DNA of 64,000 bases from Natroniella acetigena. GTDB lineage: Bacteria > Bacillota > Halanaerobiia > Halobacteroidales > Halobacteroidaceae. Each line of letters starts with the position of its first letter. The stretch's first letter is position 1. The notes below the pieces were generated by a model. That model did no database searches and was not told the origin of the DNA. It saw only the letters and a program-made list of their open reading frames with translations. Where the stretch lies: contig NZ_JALKBX010000006.1 of assembly GCF_023227745.1 (NCBI RefSeq), positions 1-64,000 of the forward strand, written 5' to 3'. Below, piece after piece: positions 45,355 to 54,002 of this stretch. The translations under genes and the position numbers were made by a program.

Positions 45355-48300
45355 ATTATTAATGAAGAAAGTTCAATTGCTTACCAACCAAATATCGCTT
45401 CCTATCTGCCAGGTCGAATTCGCTTTAAGATCAAAGAGATCAAACAAAATAATCCTCTAGCCCAAAAAATCAAGCAATTATTGCTCAGATTTAGCGGCAT
45501 CAATCAAATAACAACTAACATCTATAGTAAATCTATCTTAATCTACTATCAACCTCATCAGATCTCAGCTAAAGCAATTATTAAAAAGGTAAGTTATCTA
45601 TTGACAAAATATAAAAATTTAAAAGAAAAAAGAGGAATCAATCTTGTCGCTCCTACCTTAGAACAGAATTCAGTTGAGAAACCTAAAATTTCTAAGCAAT
45701 CATTCCAGCAGAAAGATTGGTATAAGTTACCTCTACAGCAAATCATCAAAACTTTAAATAGTGATTTCGAGCAAGGTTTAAAACAAAAACAGGCTCAGCA
45801 ATTAATTGCAAAAATAGGGCCAAACCAATTCAAGCAAAAGAAAAGAAAGAGTTTCTGGCGATTATTCTTAAAGCAATTTAAAGATTTTATCATCAAACTA
45901 TTATTAGGAGCCAGCCTTACATCTTTTTTATTGGGCCAAATTAGTGATGGCTTAGTCATTCTATCTATTACAATCTTAGAAGCACTAGTTGGTTCATGGC
46001 AAGAATTTAAGGCAAAAAAATCATTAGCTTCTCTAAAGAAATATTCAAAAACCAAAACTAAAGTAACCAGAAATAATAAAACAACAAGTATCGATTCTAA
46101 AAGACTGGTCCCAGGTGATATTATTTCTTTAGAAGCAGGAGATATTGTTCCTGCTGACGCTCGATTGATTGACAGCTCTAAGGTAAAGATAAATGAATCA
46201 ACCTTGACCGGTGAATCGGAAGCTATCTCTAAAACCCATAAAATTGACTATACATCGACCAGACCATTAGCAGATAGAAAAAATATGATCTTTATGGGAA
46301 CAAGTATTGTTAAAGGAAGAGCAAAAGCAATTGTAGTAGCTACAGGTAATAATACACAAATAGGCTATATCTCTCAAAAAATTAATACAACTAAGCAACG
46401 CTCTACTCCTTTAGAAAGAGATTTGGAACGATTAGCTAAAAATATTACCTGGTCTTGTTTAGCAATTTGTAGTGGGATTATAGTTACCGGTCTCTTAACT
46501 GGTCAACCTTTAATGCAGATGATTAAGACAGGATTAGGCTTGGCTATTGGAGCTATCCCAGAGGGATTAGCCACAATCTTGACCATTTCCTTGGCTTTTG
46601 GAGTTAAAAAGATAGCAGAAAAAGGGGCTATTGTAAAGCAGTTATCTGCCACTGAAAATCTAAGCTGTACCGACATCATTTGTACAGATAAGACAGGAAC
46701 TTTAACTACAGGGCAGATGACTGTAACAGAAATTCAAACTATTAATAATAAATATAAAATTTCAGGTAGAGGCTACTCTACTATAGGAGAATTTTACTGT
46801 AACCAACAACCTATCAACCCTCAACAACAGCAAGATTTAAAACAATTATTAACAATAGGTTCATTATGTAATAATACATCATATGACAAAAATGATGGTT
46901 CTTTAAAGATCATTGGCGATCCTAGTGAAGGTGCTCTACGAGTAGTGGCCCACAAAGCGAATTTAGAACTTGCAGATTTTGATTGTTATACGCGTGAAGA
47001 AGAGATCGCTTTTGACTCCGAAACAAAAAAGATGACAGTTATCTGTCAAGACAATTCTAATAACTATTCAGTCAATGTTAAAGGAGCACCAGATGTCATC
47101 CTTGCTAAATGTTCTAAAATTCTTGATGGCGATCAGATTAGAAAATTAACCAAAAAAGATATTAAAAAGATAAATAGGCAAATAAAAGAGATGGGAACCA
47201 AAGCACTGAGGGTAATGGGCTTTGCTTACAAAAAATTAAATCATAAGCCAACTAACGATCATACAATTGAAGAAGACCTGATTTTTGTAGGATTAACAGG
47301 TATGATTGACCCTCCCCGTCCTAAAGTTAAAAGTGCAATTAAGCAGTGCCATCAAGCAGGAATTAAAGTAGTAATGATTACTGGAGACCATAAACGAACC
47401 GCAAAAGCTATCGGTAAAAAACTTAATCTATTAAATTCAACAGAAAAACAGCAGCTATTGACTGGTCAACAATTAGATAACCTTTCTAATCAAGAATTAA
47501 CTAACAAAATTGATAATATTTCAATCTTTGCCCGTACATCACCTCAACAAAAATTACGAATTGTTAAAATTTTGAAGGCTAAAGGACATGTAGTTACTAT
47601 GACAGGTGATGGGGTAAATGATGCTCCTGCAATTAAAAAAGCAGATATCGGTATTGCTATGGGCCAAACTGGAACTGACATAGCTCAAGAATCATCAGCA
47701 ATTGTCTTAACTGATGATAATTTTGCTACAATTGTAGATGCCATTAAAGAGGGCAGAAGTATCAGCAGCAATATTAAAAGATTCTTAAAATACGTTTTAG
47801 CTGGGAATATTGGTGAAGCAATTGCTATCTTTACTGCTACAATCTTAGGCTTACCACCACCATTAATCGCTAGCCAACTGTTGCTAATTAACTTTATTAC
47901 AGAAGGCTTCCCTGCTTTATCACTGGGAATTGAACCAGCAGACAAAAACAATATGAAACAACCACCGCGGGATGGACAGCAGAGTATCCTTGATCAGAAT
48001 CTCCTATCAGAAATATTAATTAAAGGTTCTTTATTGGGAGCTAGTACAGCCGGTTTATATCTCACCAACTACTTTGCTACCGGTAATCTGACCAAAGCTA
48101 GTACTCTTGCTTATGCTAATTTAGTAATCAATCAAATGGTTCATGTCTTTCAATGTAGAGATAAGCCTATTAGAGCCAATAAATATATAGTTCCCGCAGT
48201 TATAACTTCTTGCTTACTCCTGTTGAGCAGTATTTATTTTTCACCATTAATGCAGCTATTTGGTACTGTACCCTTACAATTGACTGATTGGATTATTATC

Positions 48301-48393
48301 TTCTTAACCTCTAGTTTAATCAATTTAGTTAACTATACTCCTCAGCAAGAGCTACCTCAACCTGCAACTATTTTCCAAGTAAAACTTAGCTGA
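45355..48393 (+). CDS. P2-type (Ca2+/Mn2+-like) cation ATPase with N-terminal HMA-like domain; probable ATT start
   Basis: About 1012 aa. The N-terminal 70 residues form a heavy-metal-associated-like domain (IASYLPGRIRFKIKEIKQ). The rest is a complete P2 ATPase: actuator TGESEAISK, M4 IPEGLATILT, phosphorylation DKTGTLTTG, KGAPDV, MITGDHKRTA, MTGDGVNDAPA and M6 NFITEGFPALSLG. The M6 Asp of calcium pumps is Glu here. The first TTG (45481) has no ribosome site and would cut the HMA domain; AAAGGAG (45341-45347) fits ATT 45355 at 7 nt. The only plus-strand gene of size. Substrate is inferred. Confidence 0.85.
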   Translation: MINEESSIAYQPNIASYLPGRIRFKIKEIKQNNPLAQKIKQLLLRFSGINQITTNIYSKSILIYYQPHQISAKAIIKKVSYLLTKYKNLKEKRGINLVAPTLEQNSVEKPKISKQSFQQKDWYKLPLQQIIKTLNSDFEQGLKQKQAQQLIAKIGPNQFKQKKRKSFWRLFLKQFKDFIIKLLLGASLTSFLLGQISDGLVILSITILEALVGSWQEFKAKKSLASLKKYSKTKTKVTRNNKTTSIDSKRLVPGDIISLEAGDIVPADARLIDSSKVKINESTLTGESEAISKTHKIDYTSTRPLADRKNMIFMGTSIVKGRAKAIVVATGNNTQIGYISQKINTTKQRSTPLERDLERLAKNITWSCLAICSGIIVTGLLTGQPLMQMIKTGLGLAIGAIPEGLATILTISLAFGVKKIAEKGAIVKQLSATENLSCTDIICTDKTGTLTTGQMTVTEIQTINNKYKISGRGYSTIGEFYCNQQPINPQQQQDLKQLLTIGSLCNNTSYDKNDGSLKIIGDPSEGALRVVAHKANLELADFDCYTREEEIAFDSETKKMTVICQDNSNNYSVNVKGAPDVILAKCSKILDGDQIRKLTKKDIKKINRQIKEMGTKALRVMGFAYKKLNHKPTNDHTIEEDLIFVGLTGMIDPPRPKVKSAIKQCHQAGIKVVMITGDHKRTAKAIGKKLNLLNSTEKQQLLTGQQLDNLSNQELTNKIDNISIFARTSPQQKLRIVKILKAKGHVVTMTGDGVNDAPAIKKADIGIAMGQTGTDIAQESSAIVLTDDNFATIVDAIKEGRSISSNIKRFLKYVLAGNIGEAIAIFTATILGLPPPLIASQLLLINFITEGFPALSLGIEPADKNNMKQPPRDGQQSILDQNLLSEILIKGSLLGASTAGLYLTNYFATGNLTKASTLAYANLVINQMVHVFQCRDKPIRANKYIVPAVITSCLLLLSSIYFSPLMQLFGTVPLQLTDWIIIFLTSSLINLVNYTPQQELPQPATIFQVKLS

Positions 48394-48396
48394 CTA

Positions 48397-48436
48397 ACTA
48401 AAAGTACTCCTGCCTAGGCAGGAGTACTTTTAGTCT
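48397..48436. terminator. Bidirectional terminator between convergent genes
   Basis: Nearly perfect palindrome with arms ACTAAAAGTACTCCTGCC and its complement around TAGG, T-rich on both sides. It serves the plus-strand ATPase and the minus-strand gene at 48430. Confidence 0.9.
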
Positions 48437-48621
48437 AAATTATCTTTATCCTTTAGAAATAAATCTCTTTCCCGAGCAGTCAACTCAATAAAATTGTCTT
48501 CGGTAGTTGGATCATTATTCATCATTTCCTTTAATAATGGCCCTAATAAGTATCCTGCTAAACTTAGACCTACTGAAAATAAAATTCCCTTACCTGTTAA
48601 GAAGCTGAATATTTTCTTCAT
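48430..48621 (-). CDS. Very small membrane protein next to ATPases, PacL-like
   Basis: 63 aa from ATG 48621 (AAGGAG, 9 nt upstream). One transmembrane segment (GILFSVGLSLAGYLLGPLLK), then an acidic tail (NNDPTTEDNFIELTARERD). The AGYLLGPLLK stretch matches the protein at 44073. It overlaps the end of the ATPase-like gene by 32 bp, so the two are translationally coupled. Size and layout recall the mycobacterial PacL chaperones of metal ATPases; this is an inference. Confidence 0.65.
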   Translation of the reverse strand: MKKIFSFLTGKGILFSVGLSLAGYLLGPLLKEMMNNDPTTEDNFIELTARERDLFLKDKDNLD

Positions 48622-50623
48622 CAAGGTCAACTCCTTCAATTTTATCATCTACAATAAGATTGGACTCGAGCTGCAAAATTCTAGCACTATTCAAAATAGC
48701 TAAAATTGAATTCAAGGTACTTAAACTCTTAGCTAAAAATGGATTGATAGATCCAAAAAGAGCAATTGAACTCAACAATAAACTAAACCCTTGGCCCACA
48801 ACTATATTGAGTCTTATCTGTTGATAGCTTTCTTCTGATAAAGCTAATAATCTAGGAAGTAAGTTCAAATCTTTATCTAGTAAAATACAATCTGCTGAAG
48901 CTACTACTTCCTTGCATTCAGATTGTTTGAATGTCAGACCCAAATCAGCTGTCTTGATCGCAGCTAAATCATTGATCCCATCCCCCATCATAATAACATT
49001 TTCATTCTTGTTAGCAATTTGGTTCATTTTATCTTGATCTGTCAACTCTCCATGGTATTCTTTTATCTCTAACTTTTGGGCAATATGCTCTACATTTGAT
49101 CTTCTATCCCCACTTAATAGTTCTACTTCTATTCCTCTTCTCTTCAACTTAAAAATAACTTCTTTACTTGCAAAGCATAGCTGCTCTCTTAATTTCACTT
49201 TTCCTATCACTTTATCAACAGTACCAATATAAACTGTTAAATACTGCTCCTCAAATTGCAACTCTTTGACTGATAATAATTCAGAATCTTCAACATCTGT
49301 TATAGAAGTGATCTGATCTTGTTCGGCTAAATCAAATCTTTGCTGACAGGTCAATTTCAAATCTTTATAACAGTAAGTATTATCAGTTAATTCCATCTCT
49401 ACTACTTCTAGTTTTCCTGAAGTTAATATCCCTGTTTTATCGAATAGAACCTGATCAACTTCTATAATCTTTTCAATCTTATTAACATCTTTTAATAAAA
49501 TCTTATTTCTTAATAATAACTTGGCATACTTAGCTAGTCCAGCATTTAATGCAATCTCAGTTGCACTAGGAGACATTACCAAAAATATACTTAACGGGCC
49601 AACCAAAGTTCCTGTAGTCAAATAGCTACAGATTGCTAAACTGGAAGCAGTATAAAGGGAATGCTGTTGATAATTATCAACCTCTTCTCGCAACTTCATT
49701 TTTACTTCTTCCAACTCAGTTTTTTGCTTGATTGAAACTTGAGCAACTTTGACTTTTATTTTTCCAGCCAAAAGAAGCATCCCAGGGACAACTTTGACCC
49801 CTTCCGTTAACTGTTTTACTTCTGGTTGCCCAGAGCGATAACTAAGACTTACAATAGCAGTTCCTTCCTTGATCGTACCTGCAACTAAGATCATCTCTTC
49901 TTCATAAAATGAAATAAGATCCCCTCGTTCTACTTCTTTTAGTGGTAATAAGTATTCTTGCTGATTATGGTTATACCAGACTAATTCCAACCGATTTCGA
50001 TCATTTGCTAATAAGACCTGTTGCAACTGTAAATTAGAATGCTCTCCAATCAGATCAGTAATCGATTTTAAGAATAAGAAAATCAGCCCTGTACTCTCCC
50101 TTAGTAATGTCAATAAAATTCCTGACCAAATAAGTAAATCATCTGCTAATTCTGTAATTGACTGATTCATTCTTTGATAAATATTATTTAATGTTGGATA
50201 ACTACTAACTAAACTAACAATTGTAGCAACTATTAAAAAGGTTAAATCCTTATTTAAAATAGACTTTCCCCACAACAAACCTTTTATTTTGTAGAGCAAA
50301 AAAATACCAGCAAATAAAAGAGTCTTATCTCGAGCAGCAACAAAGTCCCTCTTTGCCTGATAATAGTCTGTATAATACTCATACAGATAACTCAAATAAT
50401 CATCAGGCTCAAAATCATTAATCGCTCTTACTACCTCTTCTGTAGTTAACTTTTCTTGCTCATACTCAACCACTAAGGTACCAATTACGGGATTGGCCCT
50501 TACCTTTTTTGTTCCAGTCAGCCCTTTTAGATATATTTCCATAATCTCTGCTGACTGAACATCCTTATACAATTCAGCTATTCTTAATCTAATCCGACCA
50601 GGTATCAAGCTTAAAATTTTCAT
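48590..50623 (-). CDS. Degenerate P1B-like ATPase with N-terminal HMA-like domain
   Basis: 677 aa. Residues 1-70 are the same HMA-like fold as the neighbouring ATPase (LIPGRIRLRIAEL). The core keeps the phosphorylation motif FDKTGILTSG, LLSGDRRSNVEH and MGDGINDLAA. The actuator TGE loop is replaced by YRSGQPE, the intramembrane CPx motif by MSPSATEIA, and the nucleotide-binding domain is very short with no HP motif. It may be a non-transporting or regulatory ATPase. Membrane helices are at about 88-110, 118-136, 155-185, 330-365 and near 610-650. Confidence 0.8.
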   Translation of the reverse strand: MKILSLIPGRIRLRIAELYKDVQSAEIMEIYLKGLTGTKKVRANPVIGTLVVEYEQEKLTTEEVVRAINDFEPDDYLSYLYEYYTDYYQAKRDFVAARDKTLLFAGIFLLYKIKGLLWGKSILNKDLTFLIVATIVSLVSSYPTLNNIYQRMNQSITELADDLLIWSGILLTLLRESTGLIFLFLKSITDLIGEHSNLQLQQVLLANDRNRLELVWYNHNQQEYLLPLKEVERGDLISFYEEEMILVAGTIKEGTAIVSLSYRSGQPEVKQLTEGVKVVPGMLLLAGKIKVKVAQVSIKQKTELEEVKMKLREEVDNYQQHSLYTASSLAICSYLTTGTLVGPLSIFLVMSPSATEIALNAGLAKYAKLLLRNKILLKDVNKIEKIIEVDQVLFDKTGILTSGKLEVVEMELTDNTYCYKDLKLTCQQRFDLAEQDQITSITDVEDSELLSVKELQFEEQYLTVYIGTVDKVIGKVKLREQLCFASKEVIFKLKRRGIEVELLSGDRRSNVEHIAQKLEIKEYHGELTDQDKMNQIANKNENVIMMGDGINDLAAIKTADLGLTFKQSECKEVVASADCILLDKDLNLLPRLLALSEESYQQIRLNIVVGQGFSLLLSSIALFGSINPFLAKSLSTLNSILAILNSARILQLESNLIVDDKIEGVDLDEENIQLLNR

Positions 50624-50740
50624 TTTTTAAACACCTAGTGCTAGTTTAGACAAACTAATTTAATTATATTCTGATTAATTTCTTCAATATTTTGCACCAA
50701 ACCTTGTAATTTTTCAGCTAGCTCCTTTAAATAAAATAAG

Positions 50741-51610
50741 TTAGTCTCTTGCTTTGAGTTGGGATAAAATAACATCTCTCATTGTCCCAATCTCAGCTTC
50801 TTGTCCAGTCCAAATTTCAAATGCTATAGCACCTTGATAAATCAACATACCCAAGCCACTGACAGTCTTTATTCCCAAGCTTTTAGCTCTTTTTAATAGT
50901 ACCGTTTCAACTGGATTATATACCAAATCAGTTACCAATGAAGTTCTTTTCAATAATTTATCTCCTATAACTGGCGTTGCATCAATCTGAGGGTACATTC
51001 CTATCGGAGTAGTATCAACAATTAAATCAAGCTCGGGCAAATTATCTACTAAATTTTTATCTTGTAATGTTAATGCTTCTACCTTTGATAAGCTCAGTTT
51101 TTCTTCAAGATTCTTTACTAACTCAACTGCTGTTTCAAAAGTGCGGTTAGCTATATATAACTGACTAACCCCTTCTAAACCTAACTGAAAAGCAACAGCT
51201 TTAGCAGCACCACCGGCTCCAATTATTAAAGCTTTTTTTCCTTGAGCACTAAACCCTACTCCTTCTCCTAATGCCCTAATAAACCCTTGTCCATCTGTAT
51301 TATGTCCAATCAATTCTCCCTGTTTATTTTCAATCGTATTAACTGCTCCAATTAATTTAGCTTCTTTAGACAGCTCATCTAGCGACTTTATAACTGCTTC
51401 TTTATGGGGGATAGTCACATTAACTCCTTTAATTCCTAAAGCTCTAATCCCTTGCAATGCTTCCTTAACTTCTTTAGCCTTAACTTGAAAAGCTAAATAA
51501 CGATAATTCAGACCTAGTTGATCAAAAACAGCATTATGCATTAATGGTGATTTTGAATGTTCAACTGGATCTCCTAGCAAACCTACTAATTTAGTAGAAC
51601 TATTAATCAT
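50741..51610 (-). CDS. aroE: Shikimate dehydrogenase
   Basis: NADP-dependent fourth step of the shikimate pathway. From ATG 51610 it has 289 aa: GDPVEHSKSPLMHNAVF, VNVTIPHKE, NTDGQGF and the NADP motif IIGAGGAAKAVAFQL. The ATG overlaps the stop of the upstream gene as ATGA, so translation is coupled. The other aro genes lie 15 kb away, with the island and pilus operon between. Confidence 0.95.
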   Translation of the reverse strand: MINSSTKLVGLLGDPVEHSKSPLMHNAVFDQLGLNYRYLAFQVKAKEVKEALQGIRALGIKGVNVTIPHKEAVIKSLDELSKEAKLIGAVNTIENKQGELIGHNTDGQGFIRALGEGVGFSAQGKKALIIGAGGAAKAVAFQLGLEGVSQLYIANRTFETAVELVKNLEEKLSLSKVEALTLQDKNLVDNLPELDLIVDTTPIGMYPQIDATPVIGDKLLKRTSLVTDLVYNPVETVLLKRAKSLGIKTVSGLGMLIYQGAIAFEIWTGQEAEIGTMRDVILSQLKARD

Positions 51611-52107
51611 AACTCCTCCCACCTTTCTGTACAACGATTTGACTGAATTGTAGTATCCTCTTCCCGCTGATCATTAACCAAATAATTACTATATATGTAT
51701 GTTAAACCAATTGCTAAAACAATCCTTACCCCTAACATAATTACTCCCCTGCCACCAATCGCAATAAATAATAATGTATCCTCTATAACTGCATGACAGA
51801 TTGCTAAAAACACTCCCACACTCATCAACTCTTCTGCTGTAAGTTTATCTTCATCTACAATTCTAATTATCACTCCAGCTCCATAAGTAATACCAAAAAT
51901 TTGAGAAACAATTAAAGGTAAACCTGCTTCGGAAGGTAAATTAAAATATTTTAAAAAGGGATTAAATAATTGTGAGACTTTATCTAAAATCCCTACTTCA
52001 TCTGCTAGTTCAATTCCAATTAATAATGGAAAGATAATCTTCGCAATATCCACTAACAGCTCAAGATTACCTGATAACATCTCCAGCAACATCTTTGACC
52101 AATCCAT
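51607..52107 (-). CDS. Nucleoside-recognition (Gate) domain membrane protein
   Basis: 166 aa, about four membrane helices. It contains the Gate-domain pattern FPLLIGIELADEVGILD and FGITYGAGVIIRI, as in SpmB, FeoB and nucleoside permeases. It works probably as a pair with the next upstream gene (140 aa). Substrate is not known. A short hydrophilic tail ends in the aroE overlap. Confidence 0.75.
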   Translation of the reverse strand: MDWSKMLLEMLSGNLELLVDIAKIIFPLLIGIELADEVGILDKVSQLFNPFLKYFNLPSEAGLPLIVSQIFGITYGAGVIIRIVDEDKLTAEELMSVGVFLAICHAVIEDTLLFIAIGGRGVIMLGVRIVLAIGLTYIYSNYLVNDQREEDTTIQSNRCTERWEEL

Positions 52108-52128
52108 ACTAATCCCCCTATAACTTGT

Positions 52129-52551
52129 TTATAATATTAAATTCAAAATCACTCCTACTACTAGAGAAGTTCCTACTCTTAAGATAACTAACTTTAGAAC
52201 ATTAACCCTCATCTTCTTCATTACCGCTCCTTCTATAATTAGACTATGGGCCAATCCTAACATAGCACCCAAAATTGTAATCTCTCTAATCCCCAATTGC
52301 AAACTTGAAATTGCCCCTATAGCTGCATAAAGATTTAAAAAATATCCAGTCATTAACACAACTACAGCTTCTCCTGGCAATCCAAACAACTGCATCATTG
52401 GACTAAAAAAACCAGCTAAATACTCAATTATACCAATGTTTTTAAGAAAAGTTACTAATATATATACTGGAACAATTATTTTTATTAAATCAATATAAGT
52501 AACAAAAGCCTTTTTACAGCCTCGTTTTACCGCATTAAATAGATTAACCAT
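52129..52551 (-). CDS. Nucleoside-recognition (Gate) domain membrane protein
   Basis: 140 aa, about four membrane helices with IVPVYILVTFLKNIGIIEYL and GYFLNLYAAIGAISSLQLG, again the Gate pattern. The pair at 51607-52551 resembles a split transporter like SpmA/SpmB. 21 bp separate the two genes. Confidence 0.75.
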   Translation of the reverse strand: MVNLFNAVKRGCKKAFVTYIDLIKIIVPVYILVTFLKNIGIIEYLAGFFSPMMQLFGLPGEAVVVLMTGYFLNLYAAIGAISSLQLGIREITILGAMLGLAHSLIIEGAVMKKMRVNVLKLVILRVGTSLVVGVILNLIL

Positions 52552-52674
52552 ATAACTATAACTCCTCCTCTAATTTTTTAAAATTGCTCTTTAATATCAA
52601 TTATTTCAATACTAACACCTCAAAACCCTTGCTACAAGAAAATTTAGTTAAAATTTTCCACTGGTGTTGCTATC

Positions 52675-53790
52675 TTACTTATTTTCCCCCATTAAAACGG
52701 CTGCTACAAAAGCCGTTACAGGGATCGAAATAATTAAGCCAATACTACCTGTAATCCCCCTTACAAACTCCGTCGCAATGATATCCATATTAATAATCCT
52801 CATCCAATGCATTTCTACACCCAATAATAACAATAGCAACGGTATTGCACTACCTACATAAGCTAACAACAATGTATTGGCCATTGTTCCCATAATATCA
52901 CGCCCTACATTTAGACCAGCCAACATCAAATCAGAAACCCTCAGTCTCCGATTATTATTACTAATTTCAGAAATAGCTGATGCTACAGACATACTAACGT
53001 CTGTAACTGCCCCTAAAGAGCCTATAATTATCCCTGCGAAAAGCAAGCCTCTAATATTTATATCCTGATCTAAATTAAATAACATCATAGCTTCTTCACT
53101 ATTAAAACCGGTCAAATGTGATAGTTCTCCTACCCATAAAGTCAAAAGACCAGCTATTCCTACTCCAGTAGCTGTACCTATAATTGCTGCTAAAGACTTT
53201 TCATTAATTCCTCCAATAATTAACAAAGTAGGTATTATAATTATAACTGCTGAAACTGTAGTTATAAAAATAGGATCATAGCCTTCCAATAATAAAGGAA
53301 GCATAAACCTACCAATAATCAATCCCGCAAAGACTAAAGTTATAATCGTCTTTAATCCAGATTTTCCTCCAACTATCAGCAATAATAACATAAAGATAAT
53401 AATTAAATAAAACAAACCGCGATCCCGAGCAACATCATGCAAATAAATCTGATCAAGTTGGCCCTCTCTATCCCTAGAAACCAAAATAACATCTTGTTCT
53501 TCTTCTAAATAAAGGCTTAAGTATGTATTCCCTTCTTCATAAGTATTCGTAACAGTTATTCTCTCCCCTTGATGAGGGCCAGTTGTTAATAACACCTCAG
53601 CCCTTTGTTCAACCATCCTCGAATAGCTTTCTGATTCAAGCTCTTGAACAAATAAAACTTTCCCTCGATAATACTCCTCTATCTCTTGCTCTTCAATTTC
53701 TCTAGCAAAAGCAATATTATCTATAGTAATAGAGAAGATTAAACCCACTAAGATTAAAATTATTATCAATTTCCTTGGCAATCTAATCAT
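52675..53790 (-). CDS. YibE/F family membrane protein
   Basis: 371 aa. An N-terminal signal/anchor (about 8-26), a small extracytoplasmic beta region, then eight or so membrane helices with LLIVGGKSGLKTIITLVFAG and the conserved TDVSMSVASAISEI and NVGRDIMGTMANTLLLAYVG. These are YibE/F signatures; the function of the family is unknown. ATG 53790 is preferred (AAGGGTGG upstream). Confidence 0.88.
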   Translation of the reverse strand: MIRLPRKLIIILILVGLIFSITIDNIAFAREIEEQEIEEYYRGKVLFVQELESESYSRMVEQRAEVLLTTGPHQGERITVTNTYEEGNTYLSLYLEEEQDVILVSRDREGQLDQIYLHDVARDRGLFYLIIIFMLLLLIVGGKSGLKTIITLVFAGLIIGRFMLPLLLEGYDPIFITTVSAVIIIIPTLLIIGGINEKSLAAIIGTATGVGIAGLLTLWVGELSHLTGFNSEEAMMLFNLDQDINIRGLLFAGIIIGSLGAVTDVSMSVASAISEISNNNRRLRVSDLMLAGLNVGRDIMGTMANTLLLAYVGSAIPLLLLLLGVEMHWMRIINMDIIATEFVRGITGSIGLIISIPVTAFVAAVLMGENK

Positions 53791-53811
53791 AACACCCACC
53801 CTTTCTATAAT

Positions 53812-53852
53812 AAAAAATCATTATTCTGATTCTAAAACAGAATAATGATTTT
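53812..53852 (-). terminator. Terminator between UPF0104 gene and YibE/F
   Basis: 15-bp stem AAAATCATTATTCTG / CAGAATAATGATTTT with flanking A/T tracts on both sides. The space 53853-54002 contains only A/T-rich sequence. Confidence 0.85.
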
Positions 53853-54002
53853 ACTAATTCAATCTAATTATATATACTATTTTTATTAAAATCAAACTGG
53901 TTTAAGCACAAAAATTGAGTACTTAAATTAAGATTAATGCTCCTAAACGAGCAAAGCCCTCACTTAATAAAAAATGGACATTTAATTACTTTCTCTTTAC
54001 TT

